DNA of 64,000 nucleotides from Actinocatenispora thailandica. Its GTDB lineage: Bacteria > Actinomycetota > Actinomycetes > Mycobacteriales > Micromonosporaceae. The stretch covers positions 124,001 to 188,000 of the forward strand of contig NZ_AP023355.1 in the NCBI RefSeq assembly GCF_016865425.1, in the 5' to 3' direction. Position 1 is the first letter of the stretch. Each line of letters opens with the position of its first letter. A program made the position numbers and the translations under genes. The notes under the pieces were generated by a model that saw only the letters and a list, made by a program, of their open reading frames with translations, ran no database searches and had not been told where the DNA came from. Positions 10,069 to 18,018 of this stretch are shown one piece after another.

Positions 10069-10602
10069 GTGGAGTTCGACGTCACCATCGAGATCCCCAA
10101 GGGTCAGCGCAACAAGTACGAGGTGGATCACGCCACCGGCCGCATCCGGCTCGACCGCACCCTGTTCACGGCGACTCAGTACCCGGCCGACTACGGGTTC
10201 GTCGAGTTGACGCTGGGCCAGGACGGCGACCCGCTGGACGCGTTGGTGCTGCTGCGGGAGCCGACGTTCCCGGGCTGCCTGATCCGGTGCCGCGCGATCG
10301 GCATGTTCCGGATGACCGACGAGAGCGGCCCGGACGACAAGCTGCTGTGCGTGCCGGCCGGCGACCCGCGCCAGGACCACCTGCGCGACGTGCATCACAT
10401 GCCGGAGTTCGAGAAGCTGGAGATCCAGCACTTCTTCGAGGTCTACAAGGACCTGGAGCCGGGCAAGAGCGTCGAGGGCGCCGACTGGGTCGGCCGGATC
10501 GAGGCGGAGGCCGAGATCGAGCGCTCCTTCACCCGGTACAAGGAGGCCGTCGCGGCGGGCGAGTACCACGACCCGGGCGTGCACCCGTTCCCCGGCGCCT
10601 GA
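10069..10602 (+). CDS. ppa: Inorganic pyrophosphatase
   Basis: 177 residues, family I soluble pyrophosphatase, which hydrolyses pyrophosphate to pull biosynthetic reactions forward. Signature regions are [13 protein letters not shown] near the N-terminus, YPADYGF near residue 40, and the metal-binding [10 protein letters not shown] segment near residue 53. The GTG at 10069 is chosen because GGAGG lies 8 bases upstream and it gives the family's standard N-terminus. Longer in-frame starts add unrelated sequence. The 191-base gap to dacB must hold divergent promoters. Confidence 0.96.
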   Translation: MEFDVTIEIPKGQRNKYEVDHATGRIRLDRTLFTATQYPADYGFVELTLGQDGDPLDALVLLREPTFPGCLIRCRAIGMFRMTDESGPDDKLLCVPAGDPRQDHLRDVHHMPEFEKLEIQHFFEVYKDLEPGKSVEGADWVGRIEAEAEIERSFTRYKEAVAAGEYHDPGVHPFPGA

Positions 10603-10622
10603 TCCGCGGCTGGTAACCCGTC

Positions 10623-10650
10623 CGAAGCCCCGTCGGTCGACGGGGCTTCG
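10623..10650. terminator. Hairpin terminator between ppa and a convergent membrane protein gene
   Basis: Perfect 13-base arms (10623-10635 and 10638-10650, outer sequence CGAAGCCCC) lie 20 bases after the ppa stop. The innermost pairs probably open to form a tetraloop. The opposing gene ends at 10673, so it may serve both strands. There is no long T-run. Confidence 0.75.
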
Positions 10651-10672
10651 GCATGCCCGGGCCGGTGGTCGT

Positions 10673-11323
10673 TCAGCCGGCCGCGGTGCCGCGGCGGGTC
10701 CGGACGATGCCGGCGAGTGCGCCCAGGATGAGCAGCGCGCCGCCGCCCTCGACGAGCCGCAGCAGGCCGGGCAGGCCGTGCCCGATGCCGCTGGCGAGGA
10801 TCCCGCACCCGGCCAGTACGACCAGCGCCACCGGCGCGGTCCGCCGCACCGCGGCGAGCACCAGCAGCGCGAGCAGTCCGACGTAGAAGACGACCGGCGC
10901 CAGGGTGTAGAAGACCAGCCGCACGCCGGGCACCGCGAACACCGTGTCGTACCGCGCGTCCATCGCGGCCGCGGTGGGAGCGAGCCCGACGATCAGGTCG
11001 AGCACCATCTGGACGGTGGTGAGCAGGGCGCCGGCCAGGGCGACGGCGGTCGCGGCGACGAGCGCCACGGAACGCCGCCCGGCCAGCCGGGCCAGCCCGA
11101 CGCAGCCGACGCCGAACATGGCGAACGCGACGATCCAGAGCGAGTGTGCGGTGGTCCAGGCGGCGCCGGGCCCGTGGTCGGTCCGCATCCGCATGATGAC
11201 CCAGCCGAAGAACCAGACTGCCGGCGCGGCGACGAGCACGGTGAGCGCGACCGGCGGCGGTCCCGGCCGGGCGGCGGCCGGCGGCGTGGTCTTCTCGGCA
11301 GGGGGGAGCGGGGTTCCGGTCAT
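10673..11323 (-). CDS. Polytopic membrane protein of unknown function
   Basis: 216 residues from the ATG at 11323. About six hydrophobic segments follow a short Pro-rich N-terminus (first helix near residues 25-45, last near 190-208), with a basic C-terminal tail (VRTRRG). No catalytic motif is visible and I do not recognise the family. A perfect 30-base palindrome lies 22-51 bases upstream of the start, so specific repression is plausible. The acyl-CoA ligase gene ends 140 bases upstream on the same strand. Confidence 0.75.
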   Translation of the reverse strand: MTGTPLPPAEKTTPPAAARPGPPPVALTVLVAAPAVWFFGWVIMRMRTDHGPGAAWTTAHSLWIVAFAMFGVGCVGLARLAGRRSVALVAATAVALAGALLTTVQMVLDLIVGLAPTAAAMDARYDTVFAVPGVRLVFYTLAPVVFYVGLLALLVLAAVRRTAPVALVVLAGCGILASGIGHGLPGLLRLVEGGGALLILGALAGIVRTRRGTAAG

Positions 11324-11344
11324 GGCAGGAAGCGTAGGAACGGC

Positions 11345-11374
11345 GGGGTCGTCACCGATATCGGTGACGACCCC
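11345..11374. promoter_or_regulatory. Perfect 30-base palindrome (candidate operator or terminator)
   Basis: The half-sites GGGGTCGTCACCGAT (11345-11359) and their exact complement (11360-11374) meet with no spacer. The sequence lies between the acyl-CoA ligase stop (11464) and the membrane protein start (11323). A loopless palindrome centred on GATATC resembles a dimeric repressor operator more than an intrinsic terminator, although it could form a hairpin in RNA. Confidence 0.7.
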
Positions 11375-11463
11375 GAAAAGCACCGGTGCCGGAGTCGGGT
11401 GTTCCCCTGAGCCTGCCGTCCGGACCGCGCTGGCCGCCGGGGCCGCCCGGGCCCGGCCGGCGG

Positions 11464-13101
11464 TCAGGATTCCTTGAGGTTGCGCACCGCGAGGTCGCCG
11501 TCGGCGTACTGGCGGCGGATCACCTTCTTGTCGAACTTGCCGACCGTCGTCTTCGGTACCTCGGTGAGGAACGTCCAGCGTTCCGGCAGCTGCCAGTGCG
11601 GGATCCGGTCGGCGAGGAAGTCGCGCAGTTCCTCGGGTGTGGCGCTGGCGCCGTCCCGCAGTACCACCGAGGCGAGCGGCCGTTCCTCCCACTTGGCGTC
11701 GGGCACACCGACCACTGCGGCCTCCAGTACCGCCGGGTGCGCCATCAGGTGGTTCTCCAGCTCGACCGAGCTGATCCACTCGCCGCCGGACTTGATCACG
11801 TCCTTGGCCCGGTCGGTCAGGGTGAGGTACCCGTCGGCGCTCAGGGTGCCGACGTCGCCGGTGCGCAGCCAGCCGTCGTCGAAGCGGTCCGGGTCCGGCT
11901 CGTCGGAGTCGAGGTAGCGGCCGGTGATCCACGGCCCGGCGACCTCCAGCTCACCGACGGTCTGACCGTCCCGGGGCGCGACGCTGCCGTCCGGTGCCAC
12001 GATCCGGGCCTGCACGGAGGCCGGGATCTGGCCCTGGCTCAGCCGGTACCGCCAGAGCTCGTCGCCGGTGACCCCGGCCGGTGGCCGGGCGATGGAGCCG
12101 AGCGGTGAGGTCTCGGTCATGCCCCAGGCGTGCACGATCCGGATGCCGTGCTCGTCGAACCCGCGCATCAGCGACTCCGGGCAGGCGGAGCCGCCGACCA
12201 CCACCTCCTTCAGCGTGGAGGTGTCGGTGGGGTGCGCGTTCAGGTACGCGAGCAGGCCGGTCCAGATCGACGGGACCGCGGCGCCGTGGGTCGGCTTCGC
12301 GGCGGCGATCATCGCGGCGAGCGGTTCGGGGGTGAGGAACCGGTCCGGCATCAGCAGGCCGGCGCCGGTCATGAACGCCGCGTGCGGCATGCCCCACGCC
12401 ATCACGTGGAACATCGGCACCACCACCAGCGATCGGGTGGCCGGCGCGAAGCCGAACGAGCCGGCCGACGCGATCTGCATGGAGTGCAGCCAGATCGAGC
12501 GGTGCGAGTAGGCGACGCCCTTGGGCAGCCCGACGGTGCCGGAGCTGTAGCAGATGGCCGCCGCGTCGGTCTCGTCCCCGTCGTACTGCCAGTCGAAGGT
12601 GTCCGGCTGCGCGCCGGTCAGCTCGTCGAACCGGTGTACCGGCTTGCCGGCGGCGGCGAGCGGTTCGGCGTCGCCGTCCCCGATCACGACCACATGCTCC
12701 ACTGTGGACAGTCGGGGCAGGATCGGGGCCAGCGCCGGGATCAGCGTGCCGTCCACCAGGACGACCTTGTCGGCCACCTGGTTCGCCGAGTACGCCAGGT
12801 GGTCGGCGGGCAGCCGGATGTTGAGCGGGTGCAGCACCGCGCCCATCGCCGGTACGGCCAGGTACGCGGCCATGTGCTCGGCGTTGTTCCAGCAGAAGGT
12901 GGCGACCCGGTCGTCGCCGCGCACGCCCAGCTCGCGTAGCCCGTTGGCCAGCCGGGCGGCCAGCCGGCCGATCTCGGCGTTGGTGGTGGTCCGCGCGCCG
13001 CTACCGGTCCAGGTGAGGATCTCGGTGTCGGCGTGCACCGTGCTGCCGTAGTCAAGGACGTGGCTCAGCCGAAGCGGCCACTCCTGCATCGTGCTCCGCA
13101 T
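11464..13101 (-). CDS. Long-chain fatty-acid--CoA ligase (AMP-forming)
   Basis: 545 residues of the ANL adenylating superfamily. It activates a fatty acid through an acyl-AMP and transfers it to CoA. The P-loop-like motif YSSGTVGLPKGV is near residue 190, HAWGMTETSP near 325, the GWLRTGD motif near 415, and the C-terminal catalytic lysine region (VGKFDKK) near 520. The start is the ATG at 13101, giving the family's typical MRSTMQ beginning; a GTG at 13107 is also in frame. It is divergent from an MFS transporter. Nothing nearby suggests a biosynthetic cluster, so general lipid metabolism is likely. Confidence 0.9.
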   Translation of the reverse strand: MRSTMQEWPLRLSHVLDYGSTVHADTEILTWTGSGARTTTNAEIGRLAARLANGLRELGVRGDDRVATFCWNNAEHMAAYLAVPAMGAVLHPLNIRLPADHLAYSANQVADKVVLVDGTLIPALAPILPRLSTVEHVVVIGDGDAEPLAAAGKPVHRFDELTGAQPDTFDWQYDGDETDAAAICYSSGTVGLPKGVAYSHRSIWLHSMQIASAGSFGFAPATRSLVVVPMFHVMAWGMPHAAFMTGAGLLMPDRFLTPEPLAAMIAAAKPTHGAAVPSIWTGLLAYLNAHPTDTSTLKEVVVGGSACPESLMRGFDEHGIRIVHAWGMTETSPLGSIARPPAGVTGDELWRYRLSQGQIPASVQARIVAPDGSVAPRDGQTVGELEVAGPWITGRYLDSDEPDPDRFDDGWLRTGDVGTLSADGYLTLTDRAKDVIKSGGEWISSVELENHLMAHPAVLEAAVVGVPDAKWEERPLASVVLRDGASATPEELRDFLADRIPHWQLPERWTFLTEVPKTTVGKFDKKVIRRQYADGDLAVRNLKES

Positions 13102-13269
13102 GATCACACGCTAGTGGCCGCCGTCACAATTCGGTACCCGTCGATGAGTTCGACCCGCCGATCAGGGCGCCCGCCCGGCCGGTGCCGGCCTCGACCCGGG
13201 CCCCCGGCGCGGCGCCGCCGCACCGGAAAATGCGTCGCGGAGCGGCAGCGGTACCGACACGATTCGGGC

Positions 13270-14565
13270 GTGGCCGTGATTCCGTGGCGTCGCTGGGCGC
13301 TCGATGTGACCCCGCTGCGTACCTCCCGGGACTTCCGGCTCACCTACCTCGCGGCGGGCGTGTCGTTCCTCGGCTCGATGGTCACCTACATCGCCATCCC
13401 GTACCAGGTGGCGACGCTCACCGACTCGCCGCTGCTGGTCGGCCTGCTCGGCATCGTCGAGTTCGCGCCGCTGCTGGTCACCGCGCTGCTGGGCGGCGCG
13501 CTCGCGGACTACCTGGACCGGCGCAAGCTGGTACTCGGCGCCGAGGTCGGCTTCACCCTGCTCACCGCGATCCTGGTCGGCAACGCGCTGCTGCCCGCGC
13601 CGCAGCTGTGGCTGCTGTACGCGATCGCCGCGATCAGCGCCACCCTGGACGGCCTGCAACGGCCGGCGCTGGACTCGATGATGCCGCGGCTGGTCACCCC
13701 GGCCGAACTGCCCGCCGCCAGCGCGCTGAACTCGATGCGCAGCACGATCGGCTCGCTGATCGGCCCGCTGCTGGGCGGTGCGCTGATCGCCTGGGCCGGC
13801 CTGCCCGCCGCGTACGGGCTGGACCTGGTGACGTTCGCGGCGTCGCTGGGCTGCCTGGTCGCGGTGCGCGCGGTACCGCCGCCGCCGGACGCCGACCGCC
13901 CCAGCGTGCGCGGCGTGCTCACCGGCCTGCGGTACGCGGCGAGCCGCAAGGAACTGCTCGGCACCTACCTGGTGGACATCAACGCGATGTTCTTCGGCAT
14001 GCCGCTCGCGCTGTACCCGTTCGTCGCCGACCGGCTGGGCGGGCCGACGGTGCTGGGCATGCTGTACACGGCCGAGTCGGTCGGCGGCCTGGTCGCCTCG
14101 GTCAGCTCCGGCTGGACCGGCCGGGTGCACCGGCACGGCGTGATGATCATCGTCGCGGCCGCGACCTGGGGGCTCGCGATCGCCGGGTTCGGCCTGGCGC
14201 CGACGCTGTGGCTGGCGTTGCTGTGCCTCGCCCTGGCGGGGGCCGCGGACCAGATCAGCGGCATGTTCCGCGGCATCGTCTGGAACCAGACGATCCCCGA
14301 CCACCTGCGCGGCCGGCTCGCCGGCGTCGAGATGCTCAGCTACTCCAGCGGGCCGTCGCTGGGCAACCTGCGCGGCGGTGTCGTCGCCCGGTTCACCGGG
14401 GTCACCGGCTCGATCGTGTCCGGCGGCGTGCTGTGCGTCCTGACCACGGTGGCGCTGGCGGTCGCGCTGCCCGCGTTCCGCCGGTACGACGGTCGCGACG
14501 GGCTGGCGCACAAGCAGCAGGTGGACGCGGCCCGCGCCGCCAACGCCGCCGCCCTGGCCGACTGA
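13270..14565 (+). CDS. MFS efflux transporter (EntS-like)
   Basis: 431 residues from the GTG at 13270 (another GTG at 13276). About twelve membrane segments with the loop motif GGALADYLDRRK (MFS signature A type) near residue 78. The architecture matches the MFS_3 / enterobactin-exporter-like group, which in actinobacteria contains many drug and siderophore exporters. The substrate is unknown; no siderophore genes are adjacent. No strong ribosome site precedes the start, so the exact start is uncertain. Confidence 0.85.
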   Translation: MAVIPWRRWALDVTPLRTSRDFRLTYLAAGVSFLGSMVTYIAIPYQVATLTDSPLLVGLLGIVEFAPLLVTALLGGALADYLDRRKLVLGAEVGFTLLTAILVGNALLPAPQLWLLYAIAAISATLDGLQRPALDSMMPRLVTPAELPAASALNSMRSTIGSLIGPLLGGALIAWAGLPAAYGLDLVTFAASLGCLVAVRAVPPPPDADRPSVRGVLTGLRYAASRKELLGTYLVDINAMFFGMPLALYPFVADRLGGPTVLGMLYTAESVGGLVASVSSGWTGRVHRHGVMIIVAAATWGLAIAGFGLAPTLWLALLCLALAGAADQISGMFRGIVWNQTIPDHLRGRLAGVEMLSYSSGPSLGNLRGGVVARFTGVTGSIVSGGVLCVLTTVALAVALPAFRRYDGRDGLAHKQQVDAARAANAAALAD

Positions 14566-14665
14566 CGCCGCCGGCAGAGCCTTCCCGGTACCGGCGCCCC
14601 CGGCGCCCCGGCCGGCACTGCCGCAGGCCGGAGCCAGGCCGGCACCGGCGCCGCTCGGGCGGCGG

Positions 14666-14857
14666 TCAGGCGGCCGGGCGGTGCCGATGCCGGCGCGGTG
14701 GCAGCGGTACGACGTTGTCGGCCGGTTGCCGGGGCGGCCGGTGCCGGGGACGGGGCGGGTGCCAGTCCTGCCCGTCCCGGCTGTCGTGGGTGAACCCGAG
14801 CAGCTGGGCCACCGCGAGCAGGACGGCGAACGACACGATGAACACCAGCGCGGTCAT
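14666..14857 (-). CDS. Single-pass microprotein with a DSRDxxDWH motif (copy 1)
   Basis: 63 residues. An N-terminal membrane helix (residues 3-20) is followed by LLGFTHDSRDGQDWHPP and a Pro/Arg/His-rich tail. The ATG at 14857 overlaps the TGA of the MarR-GNAT gene by 4 bases (ATGA), indicating translational coupling. A second gene of the same design is at 29220-29363. The shared core LLG-W/F-T-H/R-DSRD..DWH-P strongly supports a real family. Function is unknown; the topology suggests a short cytoplasmic tail behind a membrane anchor. Confidence 0.75.
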   Translation of the reverse strand: MTALVFIVSFAVLLAVAQLLGFTHDSRDGQDWHPPRPRHRPPRQPADNVVPLPPRRHRHRPAA

Positions 14858-15813
14858 CGGGCACCGCCGAGCGGTCGCGCCCAGGTCTCACCGACCAGTT
14901 CGTGCCCGAAGCTGCGGTGCTTCGCGCTGTCGACGAGTTCGAAGCCGGCCCGGGCGTAGATCCGCCGGGCGGAGGTGAGCACGTCGTTGGTCCACAGCAC
15001 CATCCGGCGGTATCCGACCTCGGTGGCGTACCGCAGGCACTCGTCGACCAGCCGGCCGCCGACGCCGAGGCCCCGGGCGGCCGGCTCGACCAGCAGCAGC
15101 CGCAGCTTCGCGGTGTCCGGCTCGTCGGCGCGGACGCAGAACACGCAGCCGACCGGCACCCCGTCGCGCTCGGCGATCCAGGCGGTCTCCCGCGCCGGGT
15201 CGCGGTGCTCGACGTAGTCGGCGACGATCCGCGCCACCAGCGCCTCGTAGTCGGCGTCCCAGCCGTACTCGGCGGCGTAGATCGCGCCGTTGCGCGACAC
15301 CACCCAGCCGAGATCGCCTGGTTCCGGCGCCCGCAGCCGTACCGCCGCCTCGGCGCCGGCCCCGCCGTCGCCGGCGCGGGGCTCCCCGAGCACGTCGCGG
15401 ACCGTACCCATCGCGGCGAGCAGCCGCTGCTGGGCCGGCTCCGGCAACCTGCCGAGCAGCTCGCCGATCTGGTCCGACGAGCGCCTGCTGAGCTCGCGGT
15501 AGGTGTCCCGGCCGTCCTCGGTGAGCCGCACCACTTGGCGCCGCGCGTCGGTGGCGGAGCGTTCCCGTGTCACCAGCCCCGCCTGGGCCAGCTTGGTCAC
15601 CAGCCGGGTCAGGTAGCCGGCGTCGAGGCCGAGCCGCTGCCGCACCTCCAGCAGGTCCACCTGGTCGGCCTGACCCAGCTCGAACAGCACCCGGGCCTCG
15701 GTCAGCGTGTACGGCAGGTGCAGGTGGTCGTTCTCCAGCAGGCCGAGCAGGGCGGTGTAGAACCGGTTGAACGCGCGTACCTCGGCGACGCGCTGCCGCG
15801 ACGAGTCGATCAT
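14854..15813 (-). CDS. MarR-type regulator fused to a GNAT N-acetyltransferase
   Basis: 319 residues. Residues 1-145 form a winged-helix MarR domain (recognition region LDAGYLTRLVTKLAQAGLV near 64, wing with RSATDARRQVVRLT). Residues ~155-319 are a GNAT domain with the acetyl-CoA loop VEPAARGLGVGGRLVDECL near residue 245. Such bifunctional proteins are common in actinobacteria. The acetyl acceptor is unknown. A palindromic TTTGACT-C-AGTCAAA site lies 25-39 bases upstream of the start, implying autoregulation. The stop overlaps the start of a membrane microprotein, which should be coexpressed. Confidence 0.92.
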   Translation of the reverse strand: MIDSSRQRVAEVRAFNRFYTALLGLLENDHLHLPYTLTEARVLFELGQADQVDLLEVRQRLGLDAGYLTRLVTKLAQAGLVTRERSATDARRQVVRLTEDGRDTYRELSRRSSDQIGELLGRLPEPAQQRLLAAMGTVRDVLGEPRAGDGGAGAEAAVRLRAPEPGDLGWVVSRNGAIYAAEYGWDADYEALVARIVADYVEHRDPARETAWIAERDGVPVGCVFCVRADEPDTAKLRLLLVEPAARGLGVGGRLVDECLRYATEVGYRRMVLWTNDVLTSARRIYARAGFELVDSAKHRSFGHELVGETWARPLGGAR

Positions 15814-15837
15814 GTCCGCTCCCGGGTCCCGGAGGTC

Positions 15838-15852
15838 TTTGACTCAGTCAAA
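15838..15852. promoter_or_regulatory. Palindromic operator of the MarR-GNAT gene
   Basis: TTTGACT and AGTCAAA are exact inverted repeats around a central C, 25-39 bases upstream of the MarR-GNAT start. The TTGACT half also resembles a -35 hexamer. MarR proteins commonly bind such sites in their own promoters, so this is the likely autoregulatory site. Confidence 0.75.
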
Positions 15853-15919
15853 CACTTCCCGGATGCCGCCGCAACCACTTCGTGCCGCTCGCGCGTCATC
15901 GCGTACACTCACCAGCGCT

Positions 15920-15993
15920 GCCGCCTTAGCTCAGTCGGCCAGAGCGACGCACTCGTAATGCGTAGGTCGTGGGTTCGATTCCCACAGGCGGCT
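15920..15993 (+). tRNA. tRNA-Thr (anticodon CGT)
   Basis: 74 bases with a complete cloverleaf. The acceptor arms GCCGCCT and AGGCGGC pair, the D-arm GCTC/GAGC is intact, the anticodon stem ACGCA/TGCGT encloses the loop CTCGTAA (anticodon CGT, reading ACG), and the T-arm GTGGG/CCCAC encloses TTCGATT. The discriminator is T, and CCA is not encoded. It is isolated between a minus-strand regulator and a hairpin terminator. Confidence 0.97.
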
Positions 15994-16011
15994 CAGCTTG
16001 CAACACAGGGA

Positions 16012-16047
16012 AAGCGCCCCACCGAAGAATCCTTCGGTGGGGCGCTT
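16012..16047 (+). terminator. Hairpin terminator after tRNA-Thr
   Basis: Sixteen-base perfect arms (16012-16027 and 16032-16047, outer AAGCGCCCC) enclose a 4-base loop and begin 18 bases after the tRNA. No clear T-run follows. It could also end the opposing operon that stops at 16092. Confidence 0.8.
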
Positions 16048-16091
16048 CGTCGCTCGGCGACACCGGGGAAGCGCGGCGGCGCCCGCTGGGA

Positions 16092-17273
16092 TCAGATCGG
16101 GCACTGGTCAGGCTGCGGACTGGCCACGTGTGGCAGCCAGCCGATCTTGCAGACGATGCTGACGACCTTGGGCAGGTTGTGGTCGGCCACCAGCCGGGAG
16201 TTGAAGCCGAAGAACAGGCCGATGGTTCCCTGCGCGTCGGCGTGCACGGCAATGCCCTCCGGTTCGGCCTTCAGCCCCTGCAGGGTGGTCCCCAGCGCCG
16301 CGGTGTGGGCATGTTGGCTGATCTGCGCCTGGGTCGAGGAGCCCTGCGACCCGACGCTGTTCAGGTCCATCTCGAACAACTGGGTCGAGTCGGTGCAGCC
16401 GCTGTCGGTCGGCAGGCACGACCCGTTCAGCACGTAGTAGTACTGACCGTAGAGGGCGAAGCCCTGGGCGAAACTGGTCTGCGGGATGGACACCCGGAGC
16501 AGGGCCGGATCGTGCACGTCGTTCCAGTCGTAGACCGCGACCCGGAACGAGGACAACGACGCGTTCCAGTACCGGATGGCCAGCCGCTGGTGCACCGGGT
16601 CGGAGGACACCGAGATGTGGTAGTTGCCGACGAAATGGGCCACCAGCCCGGCCGGGCGGGTCGTCGTCGTGATCGCGTTCGGCTCGTACATGAAGCTGTC
16701 GATCTCGGTACCGAAGATCTCCGTCTCGTTCGAGGCAGCACACGTGTGCTGCCCCGCGCACGGTCCGCTGGCCGGGCCGTCCGGATCGCCCTCCAGCCAG
16801 ATCTGGGACTGCGAACCGACGGGCACCACGCCGATCGAGCCGTGGCCGGCATCCGGCACGGTCATGCTGTCGATCACCTGGCCAGCGTCGGGGCCGGTCA
16901 GCGGGATGCGGTTGATGACCAGGGTGTCGGTGTAGCCCTGGAACACGCCATCGGCGGTGTAGGAGTCGTAGATGTTGTGGTTCTGCACGACGAACAGGTA
17001 GTGGTGCACGTCGTCGAAGGCGAACGCCTGGACCGGGCCACCCCAGTACGGATGCTGCATCTCCTCCTTCAGGAGCACCGGCTGTTTGGCGACCTCGGCA
17101 CTGAGATCGAAGCTGTGGGAAGCCGGCAGGGTGTCCGCCATGGCTGGGCTGGTCGTCATGACCAGGGCGGATACCGCCAGGCATGCTGTGGCGACCGATC
17201 GCGCCAGGCATGCTGTGGCGACCGATCGTCTGCCGAACCGACGGGGACGCCACGCGCTTCGGTGACCGAACAT
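16092..17273 (-). CDS. Secreted propeller-like protein related to teichoic acid biosynthesis protein C (P29-like)
   Basis: 393 residues with an N-terminal signal peptide ending near SPAMA-DT. The mature part has repeated strand-turn segments (VQAFAFDDVHHYLFVVQ, GHGSIGVVPVGSQSQIWLEGD, EGIAVHADA) that resemble actinobacterial P29-like 'teichoic acid biosynthesis protein C' propellers. Several cysteines in the mature part could form disulfides. It is the last gene of the ABC/phosphodiesterase operon (49-base gap), with a GGGAG ribosome site. Secretion plus this context suggests binding or processing of cell-wall glycerophosphate polymers. The signal peptide contains a perfect 9-residue tandem duplication. 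The family call is by eye and moderate. Confidence 0.65.
   Translation of the reverse strand: MFGHRSAWRPRRFGRRSVATACLARSVATACLAVSALVMTTSPAMADTLPASHSFDLSAEVAKQPVLLKEEMQHPYWGGPVQAFAFDDVHHYLFVVQNHNIYDSYTADGVFQGYTDTLVINRIPLTGPDAGQVIDSMTVPDAGHGSIGVVPVGSQSQIWLEGDPDGPASGPCAGQHTCAASNETEIFGTEIDSFMYEPNAITTTTRPAGLVAHFVGNYHISVSSDPVHQRLAIRYWNASLSSFRVAVYDWNDVHDPALLRVSIPQTSFAQGFALYGQYYYVLNGSCLPTDSGCTDSTQLFEMDLNSVGSQGSSTQAQISQHAHTAALGTTLQGLKAEPEGIAVHADAQGTIGLFFGFNSRLVADHNLPKVVSIVCKIGWLPHVASPQPDQCPI
17175..17228 (-). repeat. Perfect 27-base tandem duplication inside a signal peptide
   Basis: Copies at 17175-17201 and 17202-17228 are identical. They encode RSVATACLA twice in frame within the signal peptide of the secreted protein, lengthening its basic and hydrophobic region by nine residues. 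Complete identity points to a recent slippage event. Confidence 0.95.
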
Positions 17274-17322
17274 CGTGTTCTCCCTACTGTTCAGTGGCCT
17301 CCTGGTTGACGTCGAGCAACGG

Positions 17323-18018
17323 TCAGCTATCAACCCCTTCCGGCTCGTCGTGCCGCCGCCGACCGCTCAGCAACGCGGCCAACCCGTCGACGGTGACGTC
17401 GTCCAGCGCCATCACGACCGCGCCGTGCGGGTCGGGCAGCGTGGTTGGCTCCTCGGGGACCGCCACGGTCAGGCATCCCGCTCGGACCGCGGAGGTGATC
17501 CCGTTCAGGGAATCCTCGATCGCGATACCGTGTCCGGGGTCGACGCCCAGCGCCGCAGCCGCTGTCAGGTAGGGCTCGGGGTGCGGTTTGGGGTGCTCGA
17601 CCTCGTCACCGCAGACGGTGAACTCGAACATCCCGGCCGGGATCTCGGCCAGCGTCACGTCCACCAAGACGCGGTAACTGGTGGTCACCAGCGCGGTCGG
17701 GATTCCGCGGGACCGAACGGACTCGACCAGGGACCGGGCCCCCGGTCGCCAGGGCACGCCGGCGGCGAACAGCTCGCAGGTGCGTTCCAGCAACCAGTCG
17801 GCCAGCAGCCGGTCGTCCTCCTCGACACCGAGGTCGTCCTGCACCATCCGAACGGTTCGCAGCAGGTTGCTTCCGACCAGCCGGTGTCGAGCAGCGGGCG
17901 ACAACTCGCCGCCGAGCTTGCGAGCCAGTTCGGCGAGGCTGACGTCCCAGATCCGCTCGCTGTCGAAAAGGGTGCCGTCCATGTCGAACAGAACAGCCTC
18001 GATGCCGGTGGCGGTCAT
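17323..18018 (-). CDS. HAD-superfamily phosphatase (beta-phosphoglucomutase / sugar-phosphatase type)
   Basis: 231 residues. Motif I DMDGTLFDSE is near residue 12, with the nucleophile and acid Asp pair; motif II is TALVTTS near 108; motif III is the KPHPEPY lysine region near 144; motif IV is IAIEDSLNG near 164. It has a helical cap after motif I, as in phosphatases acting on small phosphorylated sugars or glycerol phosphates. The ATG at 18018 overlaps the upstream phosphodiesterase stop by 4 bases. Dephosphorylation of a product of that enzyme, such as glycerol 3-phosphate, is a reasonable inference. Confidence 0.9.
   Translation of the reverse strand: MTATGIEAVLFDMDGTLFDSERIWDVSLAELARKLGGELSPAARHRLVGSNLLRTVRMVQDDLGVEEDDRLLADWLLERTCELFAAGVPWRPGARSLVESVRSRGIPTALVTTSYRVLVDVTLAEIPAGMFEFTVCGDEVEHPKPHPEPYLTAAAALGVDPGHGIAIEDSLNGITSAVRAGCLTVAVPEEPTTLPDPHGAVVMALDDVTVDGLAALLSGRRRHDEPEGVDS

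Noticed and set aside
11464-14565. Acyl-CoA ligase plus MFS exporter as a natural-product cluster
   Set aside because: No synthase, carrier protein or tailoring gene is adjacent, and the two genes are divergent; ordinary lipid metabolism and efflux are simpler.
15920-15993. tRNA-Thr as an integration site for an element
   Set aside because: I saw no second copy of its 3' end in the window and no integrase nearby; the neighbouring operon looks metabolic.
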